Part shown: in pieces, positions 32,795 through 41,052 of the stretch
Layout: each line of letters begins with the position of its first letter
Position numbering within the stretch: position 1 is the first letter of the stretch
Assembly (NCBI GenBank): GCA_003694635.1
Contig: RFKQ01000099.1
Coordinates: 1-43,538 of the forward strand
Reading direction: 5' to 3'
Source: Planctomycetota bacterium
GTDB lineage: Bacteria; Planctomycetota; J132
DNA: 43,538 nucleotides
The notes under the pieces: generated by a model
What the model was told of the DNA's origin: nothing
The model's database searches: none
Seen by the model: the letters and a program-made list of their open reading frames with translations, nothing else
Program-made: the position numbers and the translations under genes

Positions 32795-35700
32795 CTAAAA
32801 ATCTACCTCCAACTCCGCTACGTAAATCCTATTCCTCCAAACAAAATACACCCCCCCCTTCCCCCCAGGAAGGGGGACCCAACTCCTCAAATACGGCACA
32901 CTCCCCTCCGTAATCCTAGCCACACTCGTATCGGGCAAAATCCTACCCCTACCCCAAAAATTTACCCCGTCCACACTTAAACTATAATTCCGCTGCCTTT
33001 GAACATAATTCCAATAGTGAAGCAAAAAACCACCAGTAGAAAGAGGATAAATGCCATAAGAAAACTGAAATAGATCCGAGCGAATAAGTGGAAAAGGCTT
33101 GGGATAAGGAAAACTCTGAATGTCTCGATATAACATCAACGTGTTGCTAGCTTTTACTGCCCAAAGCCAAATCTTGCCATTCTGAAACCTCACCGTCTGA
33201 GGACAACTCAACGGCTCCCCCGCCGGCTGCACAATGTGATAGTCATCCTTCTTTGTCTTCCACCGAATACCGTCCTTACTCGTATAACGCAAAATAAACT
33301 TGTTTCTAGCAAAAAATACCAACTGAACAAACATATGCTGATTCTTGGTCAACGGACTCCAAACCACACAAGGATCCCGAAACATAAATAACTTCCGAGC
33401 CACCTTCTTCTTGGTCGCCGGATGAAAATCCGGCACCCGAAGCACAATCCGCCGATTGCTCCAGCGAACCCCATCTTTGCTCTCCGCACAAGCAATGTAT
33501 ATCCCCCGAAAAAAATTAACTCCACAAACATAGTAAAGATAATACTTCCTCCCCACGATCGCCACAAAAGGGGAAGTGATAAAATTCCCCTCCCACGAAT
33601 ACTTTGGACCAAAAAGCAAACGCGCATTCTTAACCCGAATGGAAGGCAAAGGAAACTCCATCAAAATCTGCGCATATCGCTTCAACTGCAAAGCAGAACT
33701 CCGATGACGCGATAAAAATCTGCGAATCGCATAAACCGCCGTGAGTGGCCTCTTCGCCAAAAAAGATAAAATCCTCTGCCTCTCAGCCTGAGAAACCCCC
33801 AAAAGACGCCCCAGCATGTGATGGTATTTCTGCATCGTCCTTTTTAAAAGACCATTTAACCAGTTCCTAAGCCTCTGAAAATACGACAAAAAAGAACTTT
33901 GAGGATTCTGCCGAAGAAAACTATCCAACTGTCTAAAAATCTTCATGTAATCCGCATAAGGCCGCTTGATCTCCTGCTGAAAACGAAAATACCTCTCAAA
34001 AGCCACCCGATTCTGCACCAAAAACAAATACCGCTGTGCAAGCTTTTCCAACCTCCCCCTTTGCAAAGGAAGAAGATCCTTGCGCTTTCTCAAACGATCC
34101 AACACCCTCTTTGCCTCGGAAAGCGTCTGAGGAGCCTGTAGATGCCTGCGAAGCGCTAAAAGCTCCTCAGAAACCTCTCCATACGCCCGAAGCCGCCCAC
34201 ACAATCGAGAATATCGCTTCTGGAAAAACGGAGAAAGCAAAGATACCTCCACCCCCCTTAACCTCTCCAAAAAATCCAAACAATCCTTCTTGGTAAGCCG
34301 CAAAGCCTTTCGGGAGATTTCCTTCTCCATGTGCTCAAAAGATTTTTGTATCTGAATCTGCCTGCGGATTTTGCCTACCTCCTGCTTCAGAAAATCCGGC
34401 AAAATAGAAACCAACCGCCCTAACCTCTCCTCCACCTCAGAATAAGACGGAGAAGCCTGATCTAAATCCCGACGAAGCTCCCCTAACTTTCCCTGAGCGT
34501 ATTGCTTCCACTCCTGACGCACCTGAGTCTTCAATTCCTTCAAATGCTTGAGCTGTGATGGACTCAAAGAGTTAGATCTCTCTAAGGCAGCCAACTTCTC
34601 CCACGCCGCCAAAAAAGACGGCGGAGTTAATCCCAAAAGAGCACGTACCCTCTTCAACTCCTTCTCTACCTCCCCCTCCACCATAGAATGCCCCTTCAAA
34701 GAAGACTCCACAACCGGCTCTCTAACCAAATTGTACCCCCAAACCACCCCCGCCAGCAAAATAAGCCCCACCACCCCAAACCAAATATACCCTCTGCGCG
34801 AACTCGACGACGATGACGAAACCAATACCCTCTTGTGCTCAAATCCCCGAGGCATCTCCCCCCGCGAAACCAATTCGAAATCCTCCCTCAACTCCAACGC
34901 CGAAGACTGCCGCTGCTCCGGCTCCTTGCTAAGCATCTTCTTAAAAAGATAATACACGTTCCGAGGAAGAAGCTCCCTCAACTCCCGATACGAAGGTAGA
35001 CTCTCCATCAAATGCTTATTGTACACTACCGCCGGCGTCGCCCCCTCAAAAGGTGGCCTACCCACCAATAAATGAAATAGAGTAGCCCCTAAAGAATAAA
35101 TATCACTGCGTATATCAATATCTTTTTGGCCACGAACAATCTCCGGAGAAACATAGTACGGCGTCCCCACAATCGCCCCCGTCTGTGTCAAGGTCTTGTG
35201 CGCACCCTCCTCCATCCACTTCGCCAAACCTAAATCGCATAATTTCACCCTCCCCGAAGGCAACATCATAATATTCTCCGGCTTGATATCCCTGTGCAAA
35301 AGATTTCTCTCCTCCAAATATATCAAAATCTCCGCCATCTGCCGCCCAATCTCCAAAACCTCCTCCTCCCTCAAACGCGGCAGCTTCCCCAAATACTCCG
35401 AGGTCTTCTCCAACGAAAGCGCATCCTGAACCCCCGTCCGCGCCTTCTCCTCCTCCAACCTCTCCCTCAACGTCTTCCCCTCCACCAACTCCATCGCAAA
35501 ATAATGCACCCCCCCCTCCTCCCCATACTCATAACCCTTGATCAACCCCGGATGATCCAGGGATATCAACGTCTTGACCTCCCGCTGAAAACGCTGTAAA
35601 AACTTCTGACTCCCCCCCTTGGGAGTGATGATCTTAAGCGCCCGGAGCTGCTGGACACGCAAATCTTTGCACTTGTAAACGGTCGCTGTGTTCCCCTTGC

Positions 35701-35917
35701 CTAAAAACTCCATCAGCTCATAAGAGCCCAAACAAATCCTTAACTCCTCAAAATGCCACCTCTGCAAAAGGCCAATTTCCGCTGCCAAGTCATAAATAGG
35801 ACGAACAAGCCCCGCACGATGTAAATTCTGATACTTCTCCACCAAACTCTGCACCTGAGCAGAACTTGCCCAACCCTTCTGTAAAAGATGATTGCAAAAA
35901 CCTCGAACATCCATCAT
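32795..35917 (-). CDS. Ser/Thr protein kinase fused to an extracytoplasmic glycosidase-like beta-propeller
   Basis: 1040 residues. An N-terminal helical module (1-62, LLQKGWASSAQVQSL) precedes the kinase domain (about 66-350): loop GKGNTATV 73-80, K95, HRDIKPEN with D210, DLG 228-230 in place of DFG, SPE 257-259. A Ser-rich stretch and a transmembrane segment (377-393) follow, then a long helical stalk (about 410-755). The last about 280 residues resemble the five-bladed propeller of GH43/GH32-like clans: SPFVAIVGRKYYLYYVCG, FRDPCVVW (RDP motif) and repeated S.DG..W units. It looks like a receptor kinase with a carbohydrate-binding or degraded hydrolase sensor (inference). The start overlaps the sucD stop as ATGA; a second ATG at 35914 is better spaced from AGGAG. 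Confidence 0.88.
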   Translation of the reverse strand: MMDVRGFCNHLLQKGWASSAQVQSLVEKYQNLHRAGLVRPIYDLAAEIGLLQRWHFEELRICLGSYELMEFLGKGNTATVYKCKDLRVQQLRALKIITPKGGSQKFLQRFQREVKTLISLDHPGLIKGYEYGEEGGVHYFAMELVEGKTLRERLEEEKARTGVQDALSLEKTSEYLGKLPRLREEEVLEIGRQMAEILIYLEERNLLHRDIKPENIMMLPSGRVKLCDLGLAKWMEEGAHKTLTQTGAIVGTPYYVSPEIVRGQKDIDIRSDIYSLGATLFHLLVGRPPFEGATPAVVYNKHLMESLPSYRELRELLPRNVYYLFKKMLSKEPEQRQSSALELREDFELVSRGEMPRGFEHKRVLVSSSSSSSRRGYIWFGVVGLILLAGVVWGYNLVREPVVESSLKGHSMVEGEVEKELKRVRALLGLTPPSFLAAWEKLAALERSNSLSPSQLKHLKELKTQVRQEWKQYAQGKLGELRRDLDQASPSYSEVEERLGRLVSILPDFLKQEVGKIRRQIQIQKSFEHMEKEISRKALRLTKKDCLDFLERLRGVEVSLLSPFFQKRYSRLCGRLRAYGEVSEELLALRRHLQAPQTLSEAKRVLDRLRKRKDLLPLQRGRLEKLAQRYLFLVQNRVAFERYFRFQQEIKRPYADYMKIFRQLDSFLRQNPQSSFLSYFQRLRNWLNGLLKRTMQKYHHMLGRLLGVSQAERQRILSFLAKRPLTAVYAIRRFLSRHRSSALQLKRYAQILMEFPLPSIRVKNARLLFGPKYSWEGNFITSPFVAIVGRKYYLYYVCGVNFFRGIYIACAESKDGVRWSNRRIVLRVPDFHPATKKKVARKLFMFRDPCVVWSPLTKNQHMFVQLVFFARNKFILRYTSKDGIRWKTKKDDYHIVQPAGEPLSCPQTVRFQNGKIWLWAVKASNTLMLYRDIQSFPYPKPFPLIRSDLFQFSYGIYPLSTGGFLLHYWNYVQRQRNYSLSVDGVNFWGRGRILPDTSVARITEGSVPYLRSWVPLPGGKGGVYFVWRNRIYVAELEVDF

Positions 35918-36801
35918 AAAGCTCCTGCCACAAGTGGAACAATATCCCTAAGCTCATCCGCTACCATCACACCAGCCCCCCGAAACGCCCTAAGCTTGCT
36001 CTCTATCGTCCCCCTCTTGCCAAAAATCAATGCTCCCGCATGCCCCATCCTCTTGCCCGAAGGCGCCGAGCGACCCGCAAGATATGCCACCACCGGTTTC
36101 GTTCCCCCCCCAGAAGCAATCCACTCCGCCGCCTCCTCCTCCCCAATTCCACCCACCTCCCCTATCAACAAAATCACCCGCGTATGAGGATCCGCTTCAA
36201 AGATAGGCAAAATTCTCTTGAAAGGCATCCCCACCACACTATCCCCCCCCACCCCTAAAGCTATACTCTGGCCAATATCCCTCCGATTTAAACGATAAGC
36301 CACCTCATACGTTAACGTCCCACTGCGAGAAGCAATAGCTACCCCCCCCTTCGAAAAATACATCTGCGGCAAAAAACCTAACTTGAAACCAACCCAAGGC
36401 AAAATTAAACCAGGCGTGTTCGGGCCAAGAACAAACACCCCACGCCGCCATGCCTCCTCCAAAATACATAGCGTATCGTGCAAAGGAATATGCTCCGTGA
36501 CCAAAACAATCAAACGAATCCCCGCCTCAATGCTCTCCAATGCCGCCTCCTTGGCCACCCTAGCCGGCACGAAAAGAATGGAAACCTCCGCACCCCTCTG
36601 CCGAACCACATCCTCCACCCGATCAAAAACCTCCACCCCACATACCCTCTGCCCCCCAGCGCCCGGACGAACTCCCCCCACAATCCGAGTACCATAAGCC
36701 ATCATATTCTCCGTGTGATGCCTGGCCACAGGCGACGTAATCCCCTGTACAATCACCGGAGGATTGGAGTAAAGAAGCTGAAGCAATTCATTGGCATCCA
36801 T
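35914..36801 (-). CDS. Succinyl-CoA ligase alpha subunit-like protein (SucD family)
   Basis: The SucD alpha subunit binds CoA and carries the phosphohistidine of succinyl-CoA synthetase, or of a related acid:CoA ligase. The 295 residues match the family. The histidine is H254 in SGKRMGHAGALI. AYGT...GG..PG.GG and RSGTLTYE are present. Deviations: the CoA-binding turn reads ITSPVARHHTENMMAYGT instead of the usual TGxxGxFH type, and GPNTPG replaces GPNCPG. The beta subunit gene (sucC) normally next to it is absent; purL lies upstream (16-bp gap) and a receptor kinase downstream (ATGA overlap). It could belong to a malate-CoA ligase-like or other acyl-CoA ligase instead. Confidence 0.8.
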   Translation of the reverse strand: MDANELLQLLYSNPPVIVQGITSPVARHHTENMMAYGTRIVGGVRPGAGGQRVCGVEVFDRVEDVVRQRGAEVSILFVPARVAKEAALESIEAGIRLIVLVTEHIPLHDTLCILEEAWRRGVFVLGPNTPGLILPWVGFKLGFLPQMYFSKGGVAIASRSGTLTYEVAYRLNRRDIGQSIALGVGGDSVVGMPFKRILPIFEADPHTRVILLIGEVGGIGEEEAAEWIASGGGTKPVVAYLAGRSAPSGKRMGHAGALIFGKRGTIESKLRAFRGAGVMVADELRDIVPLVAGAL

Positions 36802-36817
36802 CGCAATACACCTAAAT

Positions 36818-39001
36818 TCAAAAAAAGCTATCGAAAAAATTCGCCACTTTCGACCTCTCCAACCAAGGCTTCAAATCCAAAAAAGACTTGCCATTGAAAT
36901 AAAGCCACCCCTTCCCCCTCCGAATATGAGCCACCCGCCGAAAAGAAAAATCCCTCAACTTTGCCCGCAAAACCTTCTCTAAACCTACCTTTCCCTCCGG
37001 AATGTAAAACAAATACGATCCCTCCCCCTCTCCAAAAAGAAAATCAACCTCACTTTGGCCTTCCGCAAAACAATGAATATCCAAATCAAAAGAAGCAAAA
37101 TGCTCCAAAATCCTTTTCAATAAACCGCCTTTGTTGATCGCCTGTACCCAAAACACCTCGCCATAGCGCGAAGAAAGCTCTAAAATAATTCTAGCCAATC
37201 GCCTCTCTTTTTGCAAATCCACCACCGGCGGCGTAATCGAATAACCCCCCTTGCGCAGGGAATAAAAAAATAAAACCTCACTGTGCAAAAAACTTCTTTC
37301 CGAAGTGGTATAGAGATAACCGGGTTGACGCAAATCAGATAAATAATCCAAAGTCAAAACACTCTTGCCCACAAAAACAAATACAGGCGTCGGTAGAATC
37401 CTCCCCTCCACCGACTCATTGTAAAAACTCACATTTCCCCCACTAACAGGCAGCTCCCACTGCACCGAAGCCTCCCTTAGAGCGGATACTACACCCGCAA
37501 AATCTACCATCGTCCTCTCCCTCTCCGGAGAAGGAAAATTTAAACAATCGCTCAACCCCAAAGGCATTGCCCCGTTGGCAATACTGCTGCGATAAGCAAG
37601 AGCCAACACCGCCAACGTCCCCCAATAAGAATGAACACTCACCCAACCCGCGCGAGACTCCATCGTAAAACTAATCAAACAACCACTCTCCTGATCGTAA
37701 AGCAAACTCTTACCCGAACCCGGCTTACCCACCGTTCTAAGCTGAACCTCATAATCAAATTGACGATAAATGGGCTCCTTGGACAAAAAAATATGCTCAC
37801 ACTCTCCCAAAAGCTCCTCACAAGAGGGAAAAGCCAAAGGACGACCAACTGGAGAAATGGCCCTCTCTACCTGAATATGAGGGTACTCCAACAGCGGACA
37901 CCCCTCTAACAAAACCTCCAAAGGCAGAGAAACAACCCTCTTACCCTGAAAAAAAACCTCCATCCCTCCATCTACCCCCAACTCCCCAACCCAAGCATAA
38001 TCCAAAGGATATTTTCTCAATACCTCCTCCGCCTCCCCCCTCCGCTCAGCAGGAACCGCCACCAACATCCGCTCCTGGCTCTCGCTCAAAAGCAACTCCT
38101 CCGGACGCAAATCCCCTACACGCAACGGAAGATTGTCCAAATACAACCGCAAACCTAAACCGCTCTTGTACGCCAGCTCCCCCCCCGCACAGGTCAAACC
38201 CGCCGCACCCATGTCCTGCATCGCCGAAGGAATACCCCTCTCCGCCAACTCAATCGCCGCCAACATAACCAGCCGCCCCATAAAGGGATCCGCAACCTGA
38301 ACAGCGCTCTTCCCCCCCCCCGCCTCCAGCGGAAGAGAGGCAAACAACGCACCCTCCAAACCATCCCTGCCAGTTCTGTTGCCAAAATAAAGAAGAACAT
38401 CCCCCGACCTCGCCGTGGAAGAACGATAAATCCGATCCGGAGAAACCTTCCCCAAACAAGCTACATTTACCAAAGGATTCCAACGATAACAAGGATGAGA
38501 AACAATTTCTCCCCCTATCGTAGGAACACCAACGCAATTGCCATAATCCCCAATCCCTCGAACAACTTCGCCAAAAAGCCTCTTGCCCTCCTCACTGTAC
38601 AAATCAAAATGCAAAGAGTTTAAAAGCGCAACCGGCCAAGCACCCATCGCCAAAATGTCCCGAAGTATACCACCTACTCCAGTGGCCGCCCCCTGGTAAG
38701 GCATAAGAGCCGACGGATGATTGTGGGATTCCACCTTAAAAGCAACAGCTAAATCAGAAGTGAGCTGAACCACCCCCGCATTTTCCCCCATTCCAACAAG
38801 CAATGGCGCAGAAGACAACAACGAAAGCTGGCGTAAAAAATACTTTGAGCGGCGATAACTGCAATGCTCACTCCACATCACCTGAACCACCGCCGTCTCC
38901 ACCGCCGTTGGCCTACGCCCCAACAAGCGCATAAGGCGCCTGCCATCCCCTGAACGAAGGAAATCGTTAACACAATCCACTCCAACACTCCCCCAATCCA
39001 T
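36818..39001 (-). CDS. purL: Phosphoribosylformylglycinamidine synthase subunit PurL
   Basis: The ATP-dependent FGAM synthetase step of purine synthesis. The 727-residue size is that of the small PurL, which works with PurS and PurQ; neither gene is in the window. Motifs: WSEHCSYRRSK (H46) near the N-terminus, VGMGENAGVVQL, AVAFKVESHNHPSA, GAATGVGGILRDILAMGA, GNCVGVPTIGGE, MQDMGAAGLTC, and the second-half VSGGNVSFYNES. AGGAA precedes the ATG. A run of ten G in the coding strand encodes part of an AGGGKS stretch. About 200 bp of A/T-rich DNA without a clear terminator or promoter precede it. It is followed by the SucD-like gene after 16 bp. Confidence 0.96.
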   Translation of the reverse strand: MDWGSVGVDCVNDFLRSGDGRRLMRLLGRRPTAVETAVVQVMWSEHCSYRRSKYFLRQLSLLSSAPLLVGMGENAGVVQLTSDLAVAFKVESHNHPSALMPYQGAATGVGGILRDILAMGAWPVALLNSLHFDLYSEEGKRLFGEVVRGIGDYGNCVGVPTIGGEIVSHPCYRWNPLVNVACLGKVSPDRIYRSSTARSGDVLLYFGNRTGRDGLEGALFASLPLEAGGGKSAVQVADPFMGRLVMLAAIELAERGIPSAMQDMGAAGLTCAGGELAYKSGLGLRLYLDNLPLRVGDLRPEELLLSESQERMLVAVPAERRGEAEEVLRKYPLDYAWVGELGVDGGMEVFFQGKRVVSLPLEVLLEGCPLLEYPHIQVERAISPVGRPLAFPSCEELLGECEHIFLSKEPIYRQFDYEVQLRTVGKPGSGKSLLYDQESGCLISFTMESRAGWVSVHSYWGTLAVLALAYRSSIANGAMPLGLSDCLNFPSPERERTMVDFAGVVSALREASVQWELPVSGGNVSFYNESVEGRILPTPVFVFVGKSVLTLDYLSDLRQPGYLYTTSERSFLHSEVLFFYSLRKGGYSITPPVVDLQKERRLARIILELSSRYGEVFWVQAINKGGLLKRILEHFASFDLDIHCFAEGQSEVDFLFGEGEGSYLFYIPEGKVGLEKVLRAKLRDFSFRRVAHIRRGKGWLYFNGKSFLDLKPWLERSKVANFFDSFF

Positions 39002-39203
39002 GGCAAACTTCCTGATCCACGCCTAAATAAAAACTTTTTCCCCCCTCAAAAAAACAAATTTTTTTTAAAATTTCTGTAAAACTTTAAAAATGCAAAACTT
39101 CCTTCCAAAAAACTTCAGCAGCCCCCTACCTCCCTAGAGAACGGGCGCAACACACCAATAAAATCCCCCCCCACAAAAACATAAAAAAACCAAATGCTCC
39201 CCT

Positions 39204-39539
39204 CTACCGCTTCTTGACTTTCCTGATAATCTGCTTCACCGAAGGACGCTGACGTGTGGAATAATAATCCAACTGCAAATCGTACCGAATATTGCGCACA
39301 TCCCGCAGGTTAAGCACGTTGGAACGCAACTCATACACCCCTACCTTATATCCGTCAGGATCCACAACATACAGCAAATCATGCTGCCCAGATTGAGTAT
39401 TGCCCGTCACCGTAATCAAAGGAGTACCCCCCATCGCTGTGGCCGCCTGCGCAGAAGGCATAAATTTCCGCAGCAAAGAAATTCCACCAAACACAATAGC
39501 AAAACCCAACAAAAAACCAATCAAAATTTCTCGTCTCAT
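39204..39539 (-). CDS. Small membrane-anchored or exported protein, tandem paralogue A
   Basis: No known family recognised. 111 residues: N-terminal hydrophobic segment (about 5-22, ILIGFLLGFAIVFGGISL), then a possible signal-peptidase site after SAQA (about 32), so it may be a cleaved export signal or an anchor. The rest forms a compact domain that reads like a small beta-rich fold (TPLITVTGNTQSGQHDLLYVVDPDGYKVGVYEL), followed by VRNIRYDLQLDYYSTRQRP and a basic helix. Its 3' coding part is 95% identical in DNA to that of paralogue B, while the 5' part has diverged. GGAGG lies 6 nt upstream of the ATG, and it follows paralogue B by 14 bp. Confidence 0.8.
   Translation of the reverse strand: MRREILIGFLLGFAIVFGGISLLRKFMPSAQAATAMGGTPLITVTGNTQSGQHDLLYVVDPDGYKVGVYELRSNVLNLRDVRNIRYDLQLDYYSTRQRPSVKQIIRKVKKR
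39211..39285 (-). repeat. 75-bp direct repeat, copy A (3' end of the small-protein gene)
   Basis: Matches 39561-39635 with 4 differences in 75 bp. It encodes the C-terminal block with YDLQLDYYSTRQRPSVKQI. Confidence 0.9.
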
Positions 39540-39553
39540 CCCAATCCTCCTTT

Positions 39554-39886
39554 CTATCTATTCCTGACTTTCCTCATAATCTGCTTCACCGAAGGACGCT
39601 GACGCGTAGAATAATAATCCAACTGCAAATCGTACTTGATATTCCTAACATCTAAAAGGTTGAGAACCCCATTTTGGTACCGATATACCGCAACTTTCCT
39701 CGCACTCGTATCGGTGACATAAAGTACCTCATACTGGCCCGAGACATAATTGCCAGTGGCCGCCACTAGAGAAGAACCACCCATCGACTGGGCGTAAGAA
39801 GCAGGGAAAATCTTTGGAAATAAATAGGACGCCAAAAAGGCAACCACAGCGCCTAACAGAAAGCCTGTCCATACATTTTTGTTCAT
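39554..39886 (-). CDS. Small membrane-anchored or exported protein, tandem paralogue B
   Basis: No known family recognised. 110 residues from the ATG at 39886, chosen over an ATG two codons earlier because AGGAGG then has a proper 7-nt spacing; the first ATG is only 1 nt from it. An N-terminal hydrophobic segment (about 6-24, WTGFLLGAVVAFLASYLF) is followed by PASYAQS and a domain parallel to paralogue A: SLVAATGNYVSGQYEVLYVTDTSARKVAVYRY, LNLLDVRNIKYDLQLDYYSTRQRP, and a basic end. The tails of A and B are almost identical, so that segment is probably the functional part. It lies upstream of A in a two-gene unit. Confidence 0.8.
   Translation of the reverse strand: MNKNVWTGFLLGAVVAFLASYLFPKIFPASYAQSMGGSSLVAATGNYVSGQYEVLYVTDTSARKVAVYRYQNGVLNLLDVRNIKYDLQLDYYSTRQRPSVKQIMRKVRNR
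39561..39635 (-). repeat. 75-bp direct repeat, copy B (3' end of the small-protein gene)
   Basis: Second copy of the repeat at 39211-39285 (71 of 75 bases equal). The match decays abruptly on the side towards the 5' end of the genes. Confidence 0.9.
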
Positions 39887-40059
39887 AATCATTCCTCCTG
39901 TTTTTGGAAGTGAAAAATAATACAGAAAACAAAGGTCCTACTTATGAGACTTGAGCGATAAAATTTTATTTAATCCTCTCTTCTCCACTTAAGATAAAAA
40001 CTTCTAAAACCTCTCAACTACAGAATCCAGCCGTGATCCATATCCACCAAACAGAATTT

Positions 40060-41052
40060 TTATCCACCCTTTCTCTTTTTCAAAGAGGAAGAGAATTGCC
40101 TCGAAAACTCCTCCAATAAAATCTCCAAAGCCTCCGAAAAAGAAAGGCGCTTTTTTTCCACTTCCTCAGCCTTCTGCTCAAGCAACGGCTGCAAAAAATC
40201 AAACTCCCGCTGAAGATAATGAAAAAGATTTTGCCTCAATTTCCGCTCCAAATTTCGACGGTTCTTTCTCCCCCACCTCCCCCTCGCCTGCAACCAACTA
40301 CGATGACTCTCCACCTTCTCCACAAGCTCAAAAACTCCATCAGCGCCCTCTCCACTCCCCCCAGTAGCAACGCATGAAACCACCGCAGGACGCCAATCCT
40401 CCCCCGAATACACCCTCAAGCCAAGCATGTACTCCAAATCATTGACCATCCTACCCGCCCCCTGCCGATCCGCCTTGTTTACCACAAAAATATCCACCAA
40501 CTCCACAATCCCCGACTTTATCGCCTGTATCTCATCCCCACACTCAGGCGAAAGCACAAGTAAATTGGTGTGAGCCAAAGAAATAATATCCAGCTCCAAT
40601 TGACCAATCCCCACCGTCTCTATAAAAATCCGATCAAAACCATAAATATCCAACAAATCGCAAATATCCGCCGTCGCCTCCGATACCCCCCCCAAACTCC
40701 CACGGCTAGCCATACTGCGCATAAATATCCCCTCGTCTAAACCAATGGCATCCATCCGAATCCGATCCCCCAATAACGCTCCACCACTAAGATGACTGCT
40801 CGGATCCACCGCAACCACAGCAATGGTCTCTTCTGGATATCGCGCCCGAAAAACCCTCAACAACGCATTGATCAAGGTGCTCTTCCCCCCCCCCGGCGGC
40901 CCTGTGATCCCAATCCGAAAAGCATGCCCCACCCGGTGGTAATGCCGCTGAAGAAACTCCAATCCCTCCGGAAGACGGTCTTCTACCGCACTAATCCATT
41001 TCGCTAACGCCCGCCGATTTTTCGAAAAAAAATCGCTCTCTTTCAAAGACAC
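40060..41052 (-). CDS. meaB: MeaB/ArgK-type G3E GTPase (methylmalonyl-CoA mutase chaperone)
   Basis: MeaB protects and reactivates the B12-dependent methylmalonyl-CoA mutase, gating cofactor loading through GTP hydrolysis (established). Seen: P-loop GPPGGGKST (51-59), VAVDPSS and GALLGDRIRM (switch region), MASRGSLGGVS, ETVGIGQ (Walker B-like), and the NKAD guanine-specificity motif. The start is the GTG at 41052, which overlaps the kinase stop as TAGTG and has AGGA upstream; the in-frame TTG at 41058 is too close to that RBS. The 330 residues match the family. No mutase gene is in the window, so the target is inferred. Related isobutyryl- or ethylmalonyl-CoA mutases are alternatives. A run of ten G encodes the P-loop. 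Confidence 0.92.
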   Translation of the reverse strand: MSLKESDFFSKNRRALAKWISAVEDRLPEGLEFLQRHYHRVGHAFRIGITGPPGGGKSTLINALLRVFRARYPEETIAVVAVDPSSHLSGGALLGDRIRMDAIGLDEGIFMRSMASRGSLGGVSEATADICDLLDIYGFDRIFIETVGIGQLELDIISLAHTNLLVLSPECGDEIQAIKSGIVELVDIFVVNKADRQGAGRMVNDLEYMLGLRVYSGEDWRPAVVSCVATGGSGEGADGVFELVEKVESHRSWLQARGRWGRKNRRNLERKLRQNLFHYLQREFDFLQPLLEQKAEEVEKKRLSFSEALEILLEEFSRQFSSSLKKRKGG

